From assembly GCA_023299965.1 (NCBI GenBank), contig JALZVN010000167.1, forward strand, positions 1 to 18,300: 18,300 nt of DNA. The letters are read 5' to 3'. The notes under the pieces were generated by a model. That model made no database searches. It had not been told where the DNA came from and was given only the letters and a program-made list of their open reading frames with translations. Source of the DNA: Saprospiraceae bacterium (GTDB lineage: Bacteria > Bacteroidota > Bacteroidia > Chitinophagales > Saprospiraceae). Shown one piece after another: positions 7,385-15,637 of the stretch. Position 1 is the first letter of the stretch. Each line of letters starts with the position of its first letter. Made by a program: the position numbers and the translations under genes.

Positions 7385-7517
7385 TCTAGTCGATCCTTGC
7401 GAGAAGTCGGATTCTTGTTTCATTTCGTAGGGATTCTGAATGTCCTTAATGCTATATTGTTTTTCCAGTCCCTGGATAAAGGTCAAAGTATATTTTAGGA
7501 AGAGCTATATAGAATTT

Positions 7518-9839
7518 CTACTTTTTTGTAAACCACTTCTTTACAACTTTCTCGGCTTCTTTGTTATTGGGTGTGAACGCATTGTTCTCCAGGCCTCCGT
7601 AGTCTAGATAAGAAGGAAATTTCCACCATAAGATACCACTACACCAAGACTCTTTATCTATGCCATCAAAAATGACTTCATAGCAACGGGCTTGCGCCTC
7701 AGGATCAAAGGTGGGATCCTCCTCAGCATGTGGATTTTTCCAAGGTGTAGGAGCGCTTCTAAAGCCTATCTCCGTGAATACAATTTGCTTTTTGTGCTCG
7801 ATATGGACTTTCCTAATTTTATCCTTTATTCGGCTAAAGTTTTCTTTCAGATCTTTATCCCTTGGATTGTCACTTTTACTCAATGGGTAATAACAATTCA
7901 AACCAATAAAATCCAGCTCATCCCAAAATTGTACCTGCTCAAACTCATATCCCCAGTTCGCTGCATAGGTCATCTTACCTTGATATAGTTTGCGAATGTT
8001 TCTAAATATCTCTCTCCATTTATCTTCTTGGGCTAAGGTAGCATGCGAAAACTCAACCCCGACGCAAAACATTTCAATATCATGAATCTCTGCAATCAAA
8101 GCAAAGTGTCTAATCCAGCGATGATAATGGTCAAAGAACTTGTCCCACTCTTCTTGAGTATCCATCTTGATGTCTCCAGGCCATGAGCCTCTTAACCAGA
8201 TCTGAGGCTTCAACATAGAAGCCATCCCAAGTTTTTTTGCTTGATGAGCAGAATGTACAATGCCTTGGACATTTTCTGATCCTGCATTACGAGAGATACG
8301 CAAAGGCACAGCCTTCTCCGGATCTCGCATACCTGTGTAAGGAACGATAGCGATGGCGTTAGCCCCCATATCAGCTTGCTTCCTTAGTGATGTAGTCGCC
8401 AAGGTCGAAAGATATCCATTATAGATACTATACCCTTCGTGAGCAAAATTGAAGCCCTTGAGATAATTGCTTTTTTCTTTTTTACGAATCTTTTTAGGAT
8501 GCTGCGCTACTAGGCCCTTTAGATGAGCCTGCCATTGATTTTCCATCTTCTTCAATTCCGCATCCGAAGGACTCCAGTCTGCGTATTTTGTTATAAATTC
8601 CACTTTCCCCCAATCTTCAATAAGAAATGATACCAAGGCGCCAGCCATGCAATCCTGAATCATAGGAGATTCATATTCTAGAATGTCTTCATCAAAAAAG
8701 GAAGACAAAGGTAGCGCGTAGTCTGACTCTGCTAACCTAGCTGCCCAGTAGGCATACCCTTCTCTCTGCCAGTGAGTGGTAAAGTAAATACTCAATCCAT
8801 TCTCTAGCCAAGGAATTTTTGACTGCCCTACTATGTCGCGGATGAAGAGCTTGTTTTCATCTTGGATGAAATTATTTTTGTATTGATCGCTATAAATGAT
8901 ATGACTCATTCTAGCCTCTTCTTCGATATGTGTCTGGTGGGTATTGCCCAACATCAATCCTTTTTCTTCTGCACTAACATATAAGTGTACACCGACCTTA
9001 GCAAGCGACTTTTCTTCTCCGAAAAAATTCTGAATATCACTTACTGACTGCTCCATCATAGAAGAGAGATTCTCTAATCCATCCTCCTCAAACGAGATAT
9101 TATGCGAAACAAATTCAAAATGCTCGGTCTCTAACACCTTTGCAGTGCCTGTCGAAAAATCAAAGTAGGCATCTTGACTTACTCTCCAATTCCTATCAAA
9201 TCCTCCTACGATGACTTTAGCCTGATCTCGATATATCTCAAAATCCATATTCTGACTTATGAATCTACCTTGAGCATGTTGTGCCTGTAGATACTCCAAA
9301 ATAATCTTGTCATCATTCCCTGTCAAAAATAGAAATGGAAGTTGCCGATTTTCAGGATTGGGATAGTAAGAGAAAGACAATAGATCCCCTCCTTGCTTAA
9401 AATCTTGCTTGTTGAATTGGATGCCGTCTTTGTCATACTGAATCGGCAAATCCTTTGTCAAGCGTGGGATAAGCGTGTTGGTACTAGGCGTACCGACTAA
9501 AAAGAGCACACTATTTTTGATCTCTTCCTCTGTTACATCAGTGGAAGGCTTATGAAGGATTTTGATGTTTCTATTTCTTCTACCAAGTGCCTCTTTAGCC
9601 AAGGAGCTTAGAAAAGCATCATAGGCAGTAACATCAGATTGTTCACTAGCATTATACACCACCAATATCTCTCCTTTTTCATAGAAATTCCTTCGCAACT
9701 CCCATCTAGAAGGTCCATCCTCAAGTATTTCTAATCCACTTGTAGAGGAGTTGGGAGAACTGATAGCAGTACAATTCGTCATCAGTAACAAAACAAAAAA
9801 CAGATAAGGGCTTACCTTAATTAGAATCTTAGCATCCAT
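7518..9839 (-). CDS. Lipoprotein with C-terminal GH113-like glycoside hydrolase domain
   Basis: A 773-residue envelope protein. The N-terminus is a lipoprotein-type signal with candidate acylated Cys23 in LLLMTNC (Asn before Cys is unusual). Residues about 40-210 look like an alpha/beta domain of unknown family. Residues about 235-430 have the layout of a gluzincin-type peptidase (FEFVSH start, then PWLENGLSIYF), but no HExxH is present and Asn347 replaces the usual Glu of the W-x-x-E-G motif, so this part is probably inactive. From about residue 462 to the end lies a TIM barrel like GH113 (beta-mannanase family): KGFNFAHEGY, then VGVEFSH with E596 as candidate acid/base, then FTEIGFRS with E690 as candidate nucleophile, then GILWWKFP near the end. 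Substrate is uncertain; mannan is only the family precedent. The DUF3179 gene lies 83 nt upstream. Confidence 0.78.
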   Translation of the reverse strand: MDAKILIKVSPYLFFVLLLMTNCTAISSPNSSTSGLEILEDGPSRWELRRNFYEKGEILVVYNASEQSDVTAYDAFLSSLAKEALGRRNRNIKILHKPSTDVTEEEIKNSVLFLVGTPSTNTLIPRLTKDLPIQYDKDGIQFNKQDFKQGGDLLSFSYYPNPENRQLPFLFLTGNDDKIILEYLQAQHAQGRFISQNMDFEIYRDQAKVIVGGFDRNWRVSQDAYFDFSTGTAKVLETEHFEFVSHNISFEEDGLENLSSMMEQSVSDIQNFFGEEKSLAKVGVHLYVSAEEKGLMLGNTHQTHIEEEARMSHIIYSDQYKNNFIQDENKLFIRDIVGQSKIPWLENGLSIYFTTHWQREGYAYWAARLAESDYALPLSSFFDEDILEYESPMIQDCMAGALVSFLIEDWGKVEFITKYADWSPSDAELKKMENQWQAHLKGLVAQHPKKIRKKEKSNYLKGFNFAHEGYSIYNGYLSTLATTSLRKQADMGANAIAIVPYTGMRDPEKAVPLRISRNAGSENVQGIVHSAHQAKKLGMASMLKPQIWLRGSWPGDIKMDTQEEWDKFFDHYHRWIRHFALIAEIHDIEMFCVGVEFSHATLAQEDKWREIFRNIRKLYQGKMTYAANWGYEFEQVQFWDELDFIGLNCYYPLSKSDNPRDKDLKENFSRIKDKIRKVHIEHKKQIVFTEIGFRSAPTPWKNPHAEEDPTFDPEAQARCYEVIFDGIDKESWCSGILWWKFPSYLDYGGLENNAFTPNNKEAEKVVKKWFTKK

Positions 9840-9922
9840 AGACCCAAAAATAGTATTTTATACAATAAATGCTAGATATCCACTATGAGAGAAGCCTAAT
9901 TCATTACAATTGGACGTTAGCA

Positions 9923-11314
9923 TTACCTAACTAACCTACTATTTGGATAGGTATTGTACCAAGCGAACCAAAACATCCTGTGATACGGCAGTCTTGCAAG
10001 CACCCTACCATCATCAGAAATCATTCTTTCTTCCTCTACTGTCCAAAACTGCCCCTCGGCATCTTTTACTTTCTCCCCGTTTTTCTGCTTTTTGAATTTC
10101 AGCTCAGCGGACTCGAATACCCGATTGGCTCCAGATGCATCGGTAACCACTACAAAGTTAGTCCCTCCTATCTGGTTTTGGTATACTTGTTTACGAGATA
10201 GAAACTCAGAAGAAATAGCTAGCGGATCTGCTTTGTATCCATCCGCTCTTATGATCAATACCTCTTCTTTGTTTTTAAGACGAACGTCCGTTTTAGGAAC
10301 GTTGAACATAAGTCTATCGGTCGAGAAGTAATCTTGATACGCTACTCCTTCTCCGTAGTCTCTGCGATGTCCCGTATTTAGCGATAGTACTTTTGTATCA
10401 GGGTGTATTTTTTTCCATTCTCCCCAAGTCGTGGTCACTACAGAATGACTAGACAGCTCTATATTTCTTGCTGCCAAAGGGCCAATTACGGGCTTGCCTT
10501 CGATCGTATTCCAAAGCGACTGGGTCTCTTGATCATACATCAACTTATTTGATCTGTAGAGGAACCCACTTGTTCCTAGGTCGTAGTTTTTACCTTCGAA
10601 TACTGTATTGTAGGCGATCACTGTTCCACAAAGGGTACAGTATACTCCACAAATAGATTCTCCTCCTATCTCATCTACGAACATCTCATGCCAGGCTAAG
10701 ATTCGCTTTGGGTAGGCGCGAGTATCGCCGTTGATAGACACTCCAAATACAATATTGTCATCGTCGAGGTAAGTCGCTTCGTTCATACTCAGCATCTCAG
10801 GTTGTCGCAGAGGAGGTATACCATCCTGCACTACTCCACCCCATCGAACTTCGTCTAGCCTAATGGTACTTTGATCTGTACGTCCTTTGAAGTATTTTTC
10901 AAATTTTGGATCTTTTACTTTGTGGATTCTTGCCATCCAATCCCCATGGTAAGGAGTAATGGTTTCGTCCTCATTCCATAACCATTCTAGCCAGCTAAAA
11001 ATGTCAGAACCATATTTCTTACCCGTCTTTTTTTCTAGAAGCTTTACGATAGGTCTCAGATTGATTTGACCTCTTGAGAAGTACATCACATCCAGGAGCA
11101 TGATGCGATATCCATCGTTCCATTCTCGATCAAATTCTTCTAAGGTTTTGGTATTATACTCCGCGTCCCCAGCTAGGAGATTTAGCATACGATTTATATC
11201 CTCCTCCGCTACAGCAGAATAGTTCGCGGCTTTCTCCGCAATATATTGTGCCTGCAAAGTGAATTGAAAAAAGAGGAGAGTGATTAGCGATATATAAAAA
11301 AGGCTCTTTTTCAT
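9923..11314 (-). CDS. Exported DUF3179 domain-containing protein
   Basis: A 463-residue secreted or periplasmic protein of unknown function. Residues 1-22 are a signal peptide (MKKSLFYISL start, ending LQA before Q23). The DUF3179 domain covers about residues 160-430. Its signatures are GDTRAYPKRILAWHEMF with a conserved HE, then C222-x3-C226-x2-C229 in CGVYCTLCGTVIAY, then GTSGFLYRSNKLMYDQETQSLW. The His and the cysteine cluster suggest metal binding, which is an inference. The N-terminal 140 residues are helical and charged with no recognised domain. The gene reads toward the GH113-like lipoprotein gene, 83 nt away with no terminator visible between them, so co-transcription is possible. 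Confidence 0.85.
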   Translation of the reverse strand: MKKSLFYISLITLLFFQFTLQAQYIAEKAANYSAVAEEDINRMLNLLAGDAEYNTKTLEEFDREWNDGYRIMLLDVMYFSRGQINLRPIVKLLEKKTGKKYGSDIFSWLEWLWNEDETITPYHGDWMARIHKVKDPKFEKYFKGRTDQSTIRLDEVRWGGVVQDGIPPLRQPEMLSMNEATYLDDDNIVFGVSINGDTRAYPKRILAWHEMFVDEIGGESICGVYCTLCGTVIAYNTVFEGKNYDLGTSGFLYRSNKLMYDQETQSLWNTIEGKPVIGPLAARNIELSSHSVVTTTWGEWKKIHPDTKVLSLNTGHRRDYGEGVAYQDYFSTDRLMFNVPKTDVRLKNKEEVLIIRADGYKADPLAISSEFLSRKQVYQNQIGGTNFVVVTDASGANRVFESAELKFKKQKNGEKVKDAEGQFWTVEEERMISDDGRVLARLPYHRMFWFAWYNTYPNSRLVR

Positions 11315-11426
11315 GGTAATTGATTTTGGTGAAGGGTGCTAGTTGGTCTAACAATTCTCGAGTCAAATAGGTTATCAATCCTCATTCTAAGGCGTTTACA
11401 ATGTTGTAGCTGTGACAGTTATACAA

Positions 11427-11572
11427 TCGGCGTGGCGAAAGCCTAAGCCCGTCATGGACAAGCGGTGGAAGCGGTATGTCCAGATGTTAAATCTGGATGT
11501 AGTAGCGTACGACGCGGTCCCGACGAAGAGACAAGGCGATAGCCGCGTCTCTTGTACGGGATGGCCCCAAAT
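11427..11572 (-). repeat. GC-rich palindromic 3' element, copy 2
   Basis: Read on the minus strand, it opens with TTTGGGGC about 10 nt after the stop of the endonuclease-like gene. Stem A is a long nested hairpin: TCCCG/CGGGA outside (11518-11522 and 11557-11561), AAGAGAC/GTCTCTT inside (11526-11532 and 11547-11553) and GGC/GCC at the tip. Stem B pairs TCCAGAT (11479-11485) with ATCTGGA (11491-11497) around a 5-nt loop. ACCGCTTCCACC and TCCATGACGGGC follow on the minus strand. The order of parts, the opening TTTGGG and the position after a stop codon match the element at 4499-4640, although the stem sequences differ. The right-hand boundary is approximate. Confidence 0.6.
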
Positions 11573-11582
11573 AAAAGAAAAG

Positions 11583-12296
11583 CTATTTCAAATGGTCTAC
11601 TATCACTGGCATGTGGTCGCTCAACTTTATCCAATCCTGGTATCTCCCCACCTCCATCTTGGTCTTCTTGGTGATCAGGCTTTGGCTGGCGAAGCAGTAA
11701 TCCATATGGTAAGGCTTCTCTTGATTTTTCAGTAGATACAATGTCGGATCTGCTTCTTTACCATGGGCTATCGAATGCTGCTGGTGGTAAATACTATGGA
11801 TGTTGTGGTCTGCCAGGATGCTAACTATATCGGTATGGTTACCGACCTTATTTTTATTATCCCAAATGGCATTGCTATTGAAATCTCCGATCAAAATCGA
11901 GTCCTTCTTGAGGGCTTTGGCGTAATGGTGTAAAGCTCCATATATCTGACCGACATAGTCTTTCTTACGATCCGTCTGATGCGGCATGGCCCAGATATTA
12001 TATAAATCAAAGCTACGCTGCTTAGTGTTTACCCGATACGGAATGATGAACTCATACGCTGGGTCATGGTCTTTGCGCATGTCTATCTGGATGTCGCGGA
12101 ATGAAATCACAGCGGTGCCTTTGTGGGGATTCTTGCCATACCATAAGATATCTCTTGCAGATGTATTCTTTAGCGCGACGCTAAGCTTGGACTGCTGCTC
12201 ACATTCCTGCAAAACAAGAATATCTGGCTGAAGATCCACTACTGCCTCGAACTTCTTGCGAAAAGCCATATTGCAATTCCAGGTAATAATCTTCAT
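11583..12296 (-). CDS. Endonuclease/exonuclease/phosphatase family protein
   Basis: A 237-residue metal-dependent phosphoesterase of the EEP superfamily (fold of exonuclease III and DNase I). The ordered motifs are TWNCN (N7), LQECE (E31, metal ligand), LIGDFNSN (D138 and N140) and the C-terminal SDHMPVI (D227 and H228). All catalytic positions expected for the fold are visible. There is no signal peptide and no extra domain. Without the AP-endonuclease-specific loops it cannot be called ExoIII; substrates could be nucleic acid or another phosphodiester. The start is 5 nt after the stop of the upstream PLP-enzyme gene, so the two form an operon. A palindromic element follows the stop. Confidence 0.85.
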   Translation of the reverse strand: MKIITWNCNMAFRKKFEAVVDLQPDILVLQECEQQSKLSVALKNTSARDILWYGKNPHKGTAVISFRDIQIDMRKDHDPAYEFIIPYRVNTKQRSFDLYNIWAMPHQTDRKKDYVGQIYGALHHYAKALKKDSILIGDFNSNAIWDNKNKVGNHTDIVSILADHNIHSIYHQQHSIAHGKEADPTLYLLKNQEKPYHMDYCFASQSLITKKTKMEVGRYQDWIKLSDHMPVIVDHLK

Positions 12297-12301
12297 GCTG
12301 A

Positions 12302-13495
12302 TTAGCCTAGACCTCTACTCGCATCTTCGATAATATCCTCGATATTTTCTATGCCTGTAGACATTCTGATCAAACCATCCGTAATGCCGTTTGCCTCTCG
12401 TATCGCCTTGTCTATCTTGATGTGAGAAGAAGATGCGGGATGTAACACTAAGGTGTCCACGTCCCCCAAAGTGGGTGCTAAAGCACACATCTCCAATGCG
12501 TTCATAAACTTCAGACCTGCTTCCATGCCGCCCTTGAGCTCGAAGCTTAGCATCCCTCCGTATTGGGACATCTGTGCGCTAGCGATATCATGATGTGGAT
12601 GGGTCTTGAGTCCTGGATAGTTCACAAATGCCACCTGAGGATGCTCCTGCAAAAAGGTGGCTAACCTCATGGCGTTGTCACAATGTCTATCCATGCGCAG
12701 CTCAAGTGTCTTCATACCATTGTTGACCAACCATGCGTCAAAAGGATTAGAATTGGTGCCTAGCAATTTCATGCTAGTCCATACCTTCTCCCTCATAAAG
12801 TCGATGTCCTTACTGATAACTACTCCGGCGATACCATTGCCATGTCCATTGAGATATTTGGTAGTACTATGTAGAACATAATCTACACCCATATTGAGTG
12901 GTTGCTGCAGATAAGGAGTACAAAACGTGTTGTCTGCCACCGTGATCAAGTCATGCGCCCTAGCGACTTCCACAATCTTAGTGATGTCAATACAAGCTAA
13001 GGATGGATTGGCAGGCGTCTCGAAATAAATCATCTTGATAGCGGAGTCTTGCTTGATGACCTCATCCACTTTTTCAATGTCTGTCAAGTCCGTAAGAATA
13101 GTCTCGATGTTATAATTCGAAAATATCTTGGTGAACAACTCCGTCGTCCCTCCATAAATGTTTCCTTGGGTAAGCACCTTGTCCCCTGCTTTGAGGTAAG
13201 ACAAAAGAAGGCTCGAAATGGCAGACATTCCCGAAGAGAACATCACCGCTGCCGCCTGGTCATCTGAGCCAAAAACTTCCAATTTAGCCAGCTTTTGCTC
13301 AACTGTATTGACCGTTGGGTTGCCATATCGACCATAAACATGCCCACTGGCATTGCCTTTAAAGATTTCTATTCCTTCATGAATATCTTCAAAATCGAAG
13401 GAACTAGTGGCATATATAGGTAAAACATGAGGTTTGGTGGTTCTTGTGTCTTTCTCTTCTTTCACACAAAATGAACCGAATCTGACTTTTGACAT
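12302..13495 (-). CDS. Cys/Met metabolism PLP-dependent enzyme (cystathionine/methionine gamma-lyase or synthase type)
   Basis: A 397-residue cytoplasmic PLP enzyme of the trans-sulfuration family. Signatures are VLPIYATSSFDF near the N-terminus, a YGRYGNPTVNTVEQKLAKLE stretch, VMFSSGMSAISSLLLSYL (cofactor phosphate binding), the YFETPANPS segment, VADNTFCTPYLQQP, and the PLP lysine K213 in HSTTKYLNGHG. The C-terminal GGMLSFEL and the LGDVDTLVLHPASSSH segment are typical. Family members include cystathionine gamma-synthase, cystathionine lyases and methionine gamma-lyase, and sequence reading alone does not separate them. The frame stays open upstream to 13747, but that extension overlaps the divergent pseudouridine synthase and is not family-like. 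The ATG at 13495 (MSKVRFGSFC) gives the usual length. It is the first gene of a pair with the EEP-family gene. Confidence 0.88.
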   Translation of the reverse strand: MSKVRFGSFCVKEEKDTRTTKPHVLPIYATSSFDFEDIHEGIEIFKGNASGHVYGRYGNPTVNTVEQKLAKLEVFGSDDQAAAVMFSSGMSAISSLLLSYLKAGDKVLTQGNIYGGTTELFTKIFSNYNIETILTDLTDIEKVDEVIKQDSAIKMIYFETPANPSLACIDITKIVEVARAHDLITVADNTFCTPYLQQPLNMGVDYVLHSTTKYLNGHGNGIAGVVISKDIDFMREKVWTSMKLLGTNSNPFDAWLVNNGMKTLELRMDRHCDNAMRLATFLQEHPQVAFVNYPGLKTHPHHDIASAQMSQYGGMLSFELKGGMEAGLKFMNALEMCALAPTLGDVDTLVLHPASSSHIKIDKAIREANGITDGLIRMSTGIENIEDIIEDASRGLG

Positions 13496-13504
13496 TTGAA
13501 TGAG

Positions 13505-13547
13505 TATATTTGTGATGAATTTGCAATATATTCTATTCTGTAGAATA
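13505..13547 (+). promoter_or_regulatory. Divergent promoter region with inverted repeat
   Basis: TATATTTG at 13505-13512 matches TAnnTTTG exactly and would start the plus-strand transcript near 13520, upstream of the ATG at 13593 but after the ATG at 13500. Just downstream, TATTCTA (13529-13535) and TAGAATA (13541-13547) form a perfect 7-bp inverted repeat with a 5-nt centre, the shape of a dimeric repressor site. The region serves both the PLP-enzyme gene and the rluD-like operon. Confidence 0.35.
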
Positions 13548-13592
13548 AAGTTTGATAAAAATCCAAAAAAAGTGGAAGAAGACAAGCGTGAA

Positions 13593-14603
13593 ATGGAGGA
13601 TGTAGAAATCAAGGTAGATCCTAAACAGGAACCCTTGAGAATAGATAAGTTCTTGCTGGCTAAACTGGCTAATGTCTCCCGTACCCGTATCCAAAATGCC
13701 ATCAAGGAGGGAGCAGTATTGGTTGACAATAAAAAAGTCAAATCCAACTACAAGATTAGCCCTAACGAAATCATCTCTTTCTCTTTGCCCAAAAAGCACG
13801 ATAAGTATGATAGGGTAAAACCAGAGGATATCCCATTGGATATTATTTTCGAAGACGAAGATGTGATGATCATCAATAAACCAGCGGGTTTGGTGATGCA
13901 TCCTGGTGTAGGAAACTATACAGGCACCTTGGTCAATGGCTTGGTCCACTACCTTAGAGATACGGATCTTCCGATACGGGAAGGAGAATTTTATGATCGC
14001 CCAGGTCTTGTGCATCGGATAGATAAAGATACTTCTGGATTGATCGTAGTAGCAAAGTCCACTCTTGCCATGGAAAGCCTAACGAAGCAGTTCTTTGATC
14101 ATACGATCAAAAGGAAATACAAAGCCCTGATTTGGGGTGCTTTGGATGATGAAAAAGGCACTGTAGACAATTATATAGGGAGAAACCCAGCCAATAGATT
14201 GGTCAACATGGTTTTTCCTGAAGAGAATATTGGTAAGCGCGCCATCACACACTACACTGTACTAGAAGATCTCTATTATGTGAGCCTAGTAGAATGTCAG
14301 CTAGAGACAGGGCGTACGCATCAAATCAGGGTGCATATGAAACACCTGGGTCACCCTTTGTTTAGTGATGAGCGATATGAAGGTAATCAAATCCGAAAGG
14401 GAACCGTGTTTACCAAGTACAAGCAATTTGTGCAAAACGTTTTCAAGGTGATGCCAAGACAAGCTTTACATGCTTATGCATTAGGGTTTGAGCATCCGAG
14501 AACGAAGGAAGATATTTACTTTGAACAAGAACTGCCACCTGACTTTGCGGAGTGTATGGACAAGTGGAGAAACTATGTGCAGTATAGAAAGGAATTGATT
14601 TAA
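13593..14603 (+). CDS. RluA/RluD family pseudouridine synthase
   Basis: Converts specific uridines in rRNA (RluD-type, large subunit) to pseudouridine; the exact target cannot be read from sequence. From the ATG at 13593 the protein has 336 residues. Residues about 15-65 are an S4 RNA-binding domain (RIDKFLLAKLANVSRTRIQ, then VLVDNKKVKSNYKI). The catalytic domain starts near IIFEDEDVMIINKPAGLVMHPG. The catalytic Asp is D144 in HRIDKDTSGLIVVAKS, and the family signature GRTHQIRVHMKHLGHPLFSDERY follows. The frame is open back to 13500, but those 31 residues are not family-like and a likely promoter lies inside them. It is the first gene of a tight plus-strand operon; the next ATG is 3 nt after its stop. 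Confidence 0.92.
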   Translation: MEDVEIKVDPKQEPLRIDKFLLAKLANVSRTRIQNAIKEGAVLVDNKKVKSNYKISPNEIISFSLPKKHDKYDRVKPEDIPLDIIFEDEDVMIINKPAGLVMHPGVGNYTGTLVNGLVHYLRDTDLPIREGEFYDRPGLVHRIDKDTSGLIVVAKSTLAMESLTKQFFDHTIKRKYKALIWGALDDEKGTVDNYIGRNPANRLVNMVFPEENIGKRAITHYTVLEDLYYVSLVECQLETGRTHQIRVHMKHLGHPLFSDERYEGNQIRKGTVFTKYKQFVQNVFKVMPRQALHAYALGFEHPRTKEDIYFEQELPPDFAECMDKWRNYVQYRKELI

Positions 14604-14606
14604 CAT

Positions 14607-15626
14607 ATGACTTTAGAAGAAAGAATTGTAGTGCTCAGCCAATTGGGTAAAAACTTGCTACAAGAAAATGAATACCGAGACGCTGTCATCCATAGAAGTT
14701 TTCATAACAATCAATGGTTTACGGCGGAAAACATAAATCAATCTATTAAAGCGATTGCTACTACGTTTCTTGACGAGCAGAAGCTCAGAGACTTCGTATC
14801 TTATTATAAGTTAGGTGACAATATAGTTCCTAAGCGCGTAGGGCTGATCATGGCTGGCAATATCCCTTTGGTTGGGTTTCATGATTTTTTATGCATCTTT
14901 TTATGTGGGCATACGAGTGTCATAAAGCTCTCTGATAAAGACCTTTATCTCTTTCCATATCTAGTAAAGGTATTAGCTGAACTTGATGAAAGATGTTCTG
15001 CCAAAATAGAGTTAGTAGCTAAATTGGCAGATTTTGACGCGGTAATCGCTACCGGCAGCAACAATAGCTCAAGATATTTTCATGCTTACTTTGACAAGTA
15101 CCCCAACATTATCCGCAAGAACAGAAATTCTATTGCCGTATTGACGGGCAAAGAAAGCAAAGAAGAATTGGATGGTTTGGCGCTTGACGTATTGAACTAT
15201 TTTGGTTTAGGTTGTAGGAACGTAAGTAAGATCTATATTCCAGAGGGCTATGATTTTAATCCTATCATGGAGACTATCCATGAGCATAAGAAAATCATCC
15301 TTCATGGAAAATACAAAAACAACTTTGACTATAACTTTGCTATCGCCTCGCTTAATAATGTCAAGATCGTCAATAATGGCTGCATCATTCTTTTGGAAGA
15401 CAAGACGCTGACGAGTCGTATAGCGAGCCTACACTATGAGTTCTATTCTGATATAGCGTCTTTGCATAAGCACCTCGGCGAGATCAAGGAAGACATACAA
15501 TGTGTGGTTGCCCAACAAGACATCGAAGACCTGCCTAATGTATCTTTTGGAGAAACACAAACTCCAGAACTAAGAGATTATGCAGATGGGGTGGATACTA
15601 TGAATATGCTTTTAGCTATTGACTAA
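14607..15626 (+). CDS. LuxC-like acyl-CoA reductase
   Basis: A 339-residue protein of the LuxC acyl-CoA reductase family, which reduces acyl-CoA or acyl-thioester to aldehyde with NADPH through a Cys acyl-enzyme. Family features are VGLIMAGNIPLVGFHDFLCI (dinucleotide-binding region, about residues 79-98), then a DAVIATGSNNSSRYF stretch, an RKNRNSIAVLTG segment, and the catalytic Cys C203 in YFGLGCRNVSKIYIPEGY. It is shorter than LuxC of luminous bacteria (about 480 residues) but similar in length to the stand-alone Bacteroidota versions as I recall them. There is no signal peptide. It is 3 nt behind the pseudouridine synthase and 11 nt ahead of pabB. The physiological substrate is unknown; no bioluminescence genes are nearby. 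Confidence 0.85.
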   Translation: MTLEERIVVLSQLGKNLLQENEYRDAVIHRSFHNNQWFTAENINQSIKAIATTFLDEQKLRDFVSYYKLGDNIVPKRVGLIMAGNIPLVGFHDFLCIFLCGHTSVIKLSDKDLYLFPYLVKVLAELDERCSAKIELVAKLADFDAVIATGSNNSSRYFHAYFDKYPNIIRKNRNSIAVLTGKESKEELDGLALDVLNYFGLGCRNVSKIYIPEGYDFNPIMETIHEHKKIILHGKYKNNFDYNFAIASLNNVKIVNNGCIILLEDKTLTSRIASLHYEFYSDIASLHKHLGEIKEDIQCVVAQQDIEDLPNVSFGETQTPELRDYADGVDTMNMLLAID

Positions 15627-15637
15627 ACTCTCTTTGC

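Noticed and set aside
9845..9852. TATTTTTG on the minus strand, an exact TAnnTTTG just before the GH113-like gene
   Set aside because: It would place the transcript start at the start codon itself, so it is more likely a chance match in AT-rich DNA.
11412..11735. A 107-codon plus-strand frame across the palindromic element and the end of the endonuclease-like gene
   Set aside because: It is antisense to the conserved SDHMPVI end of the EEP-family protein and is explained by the GC-rich palindrome.
13496..13747. N-terminal extension of the PLP enzyme by 84 residues to an ATG at 13747
   Set aside because: It overlaps the divergent pseudouridine synthase coding sequence and its S4 domain, is Ser/Leu-rich and unlike the family, and the ATG at 13495 gives the normal length.
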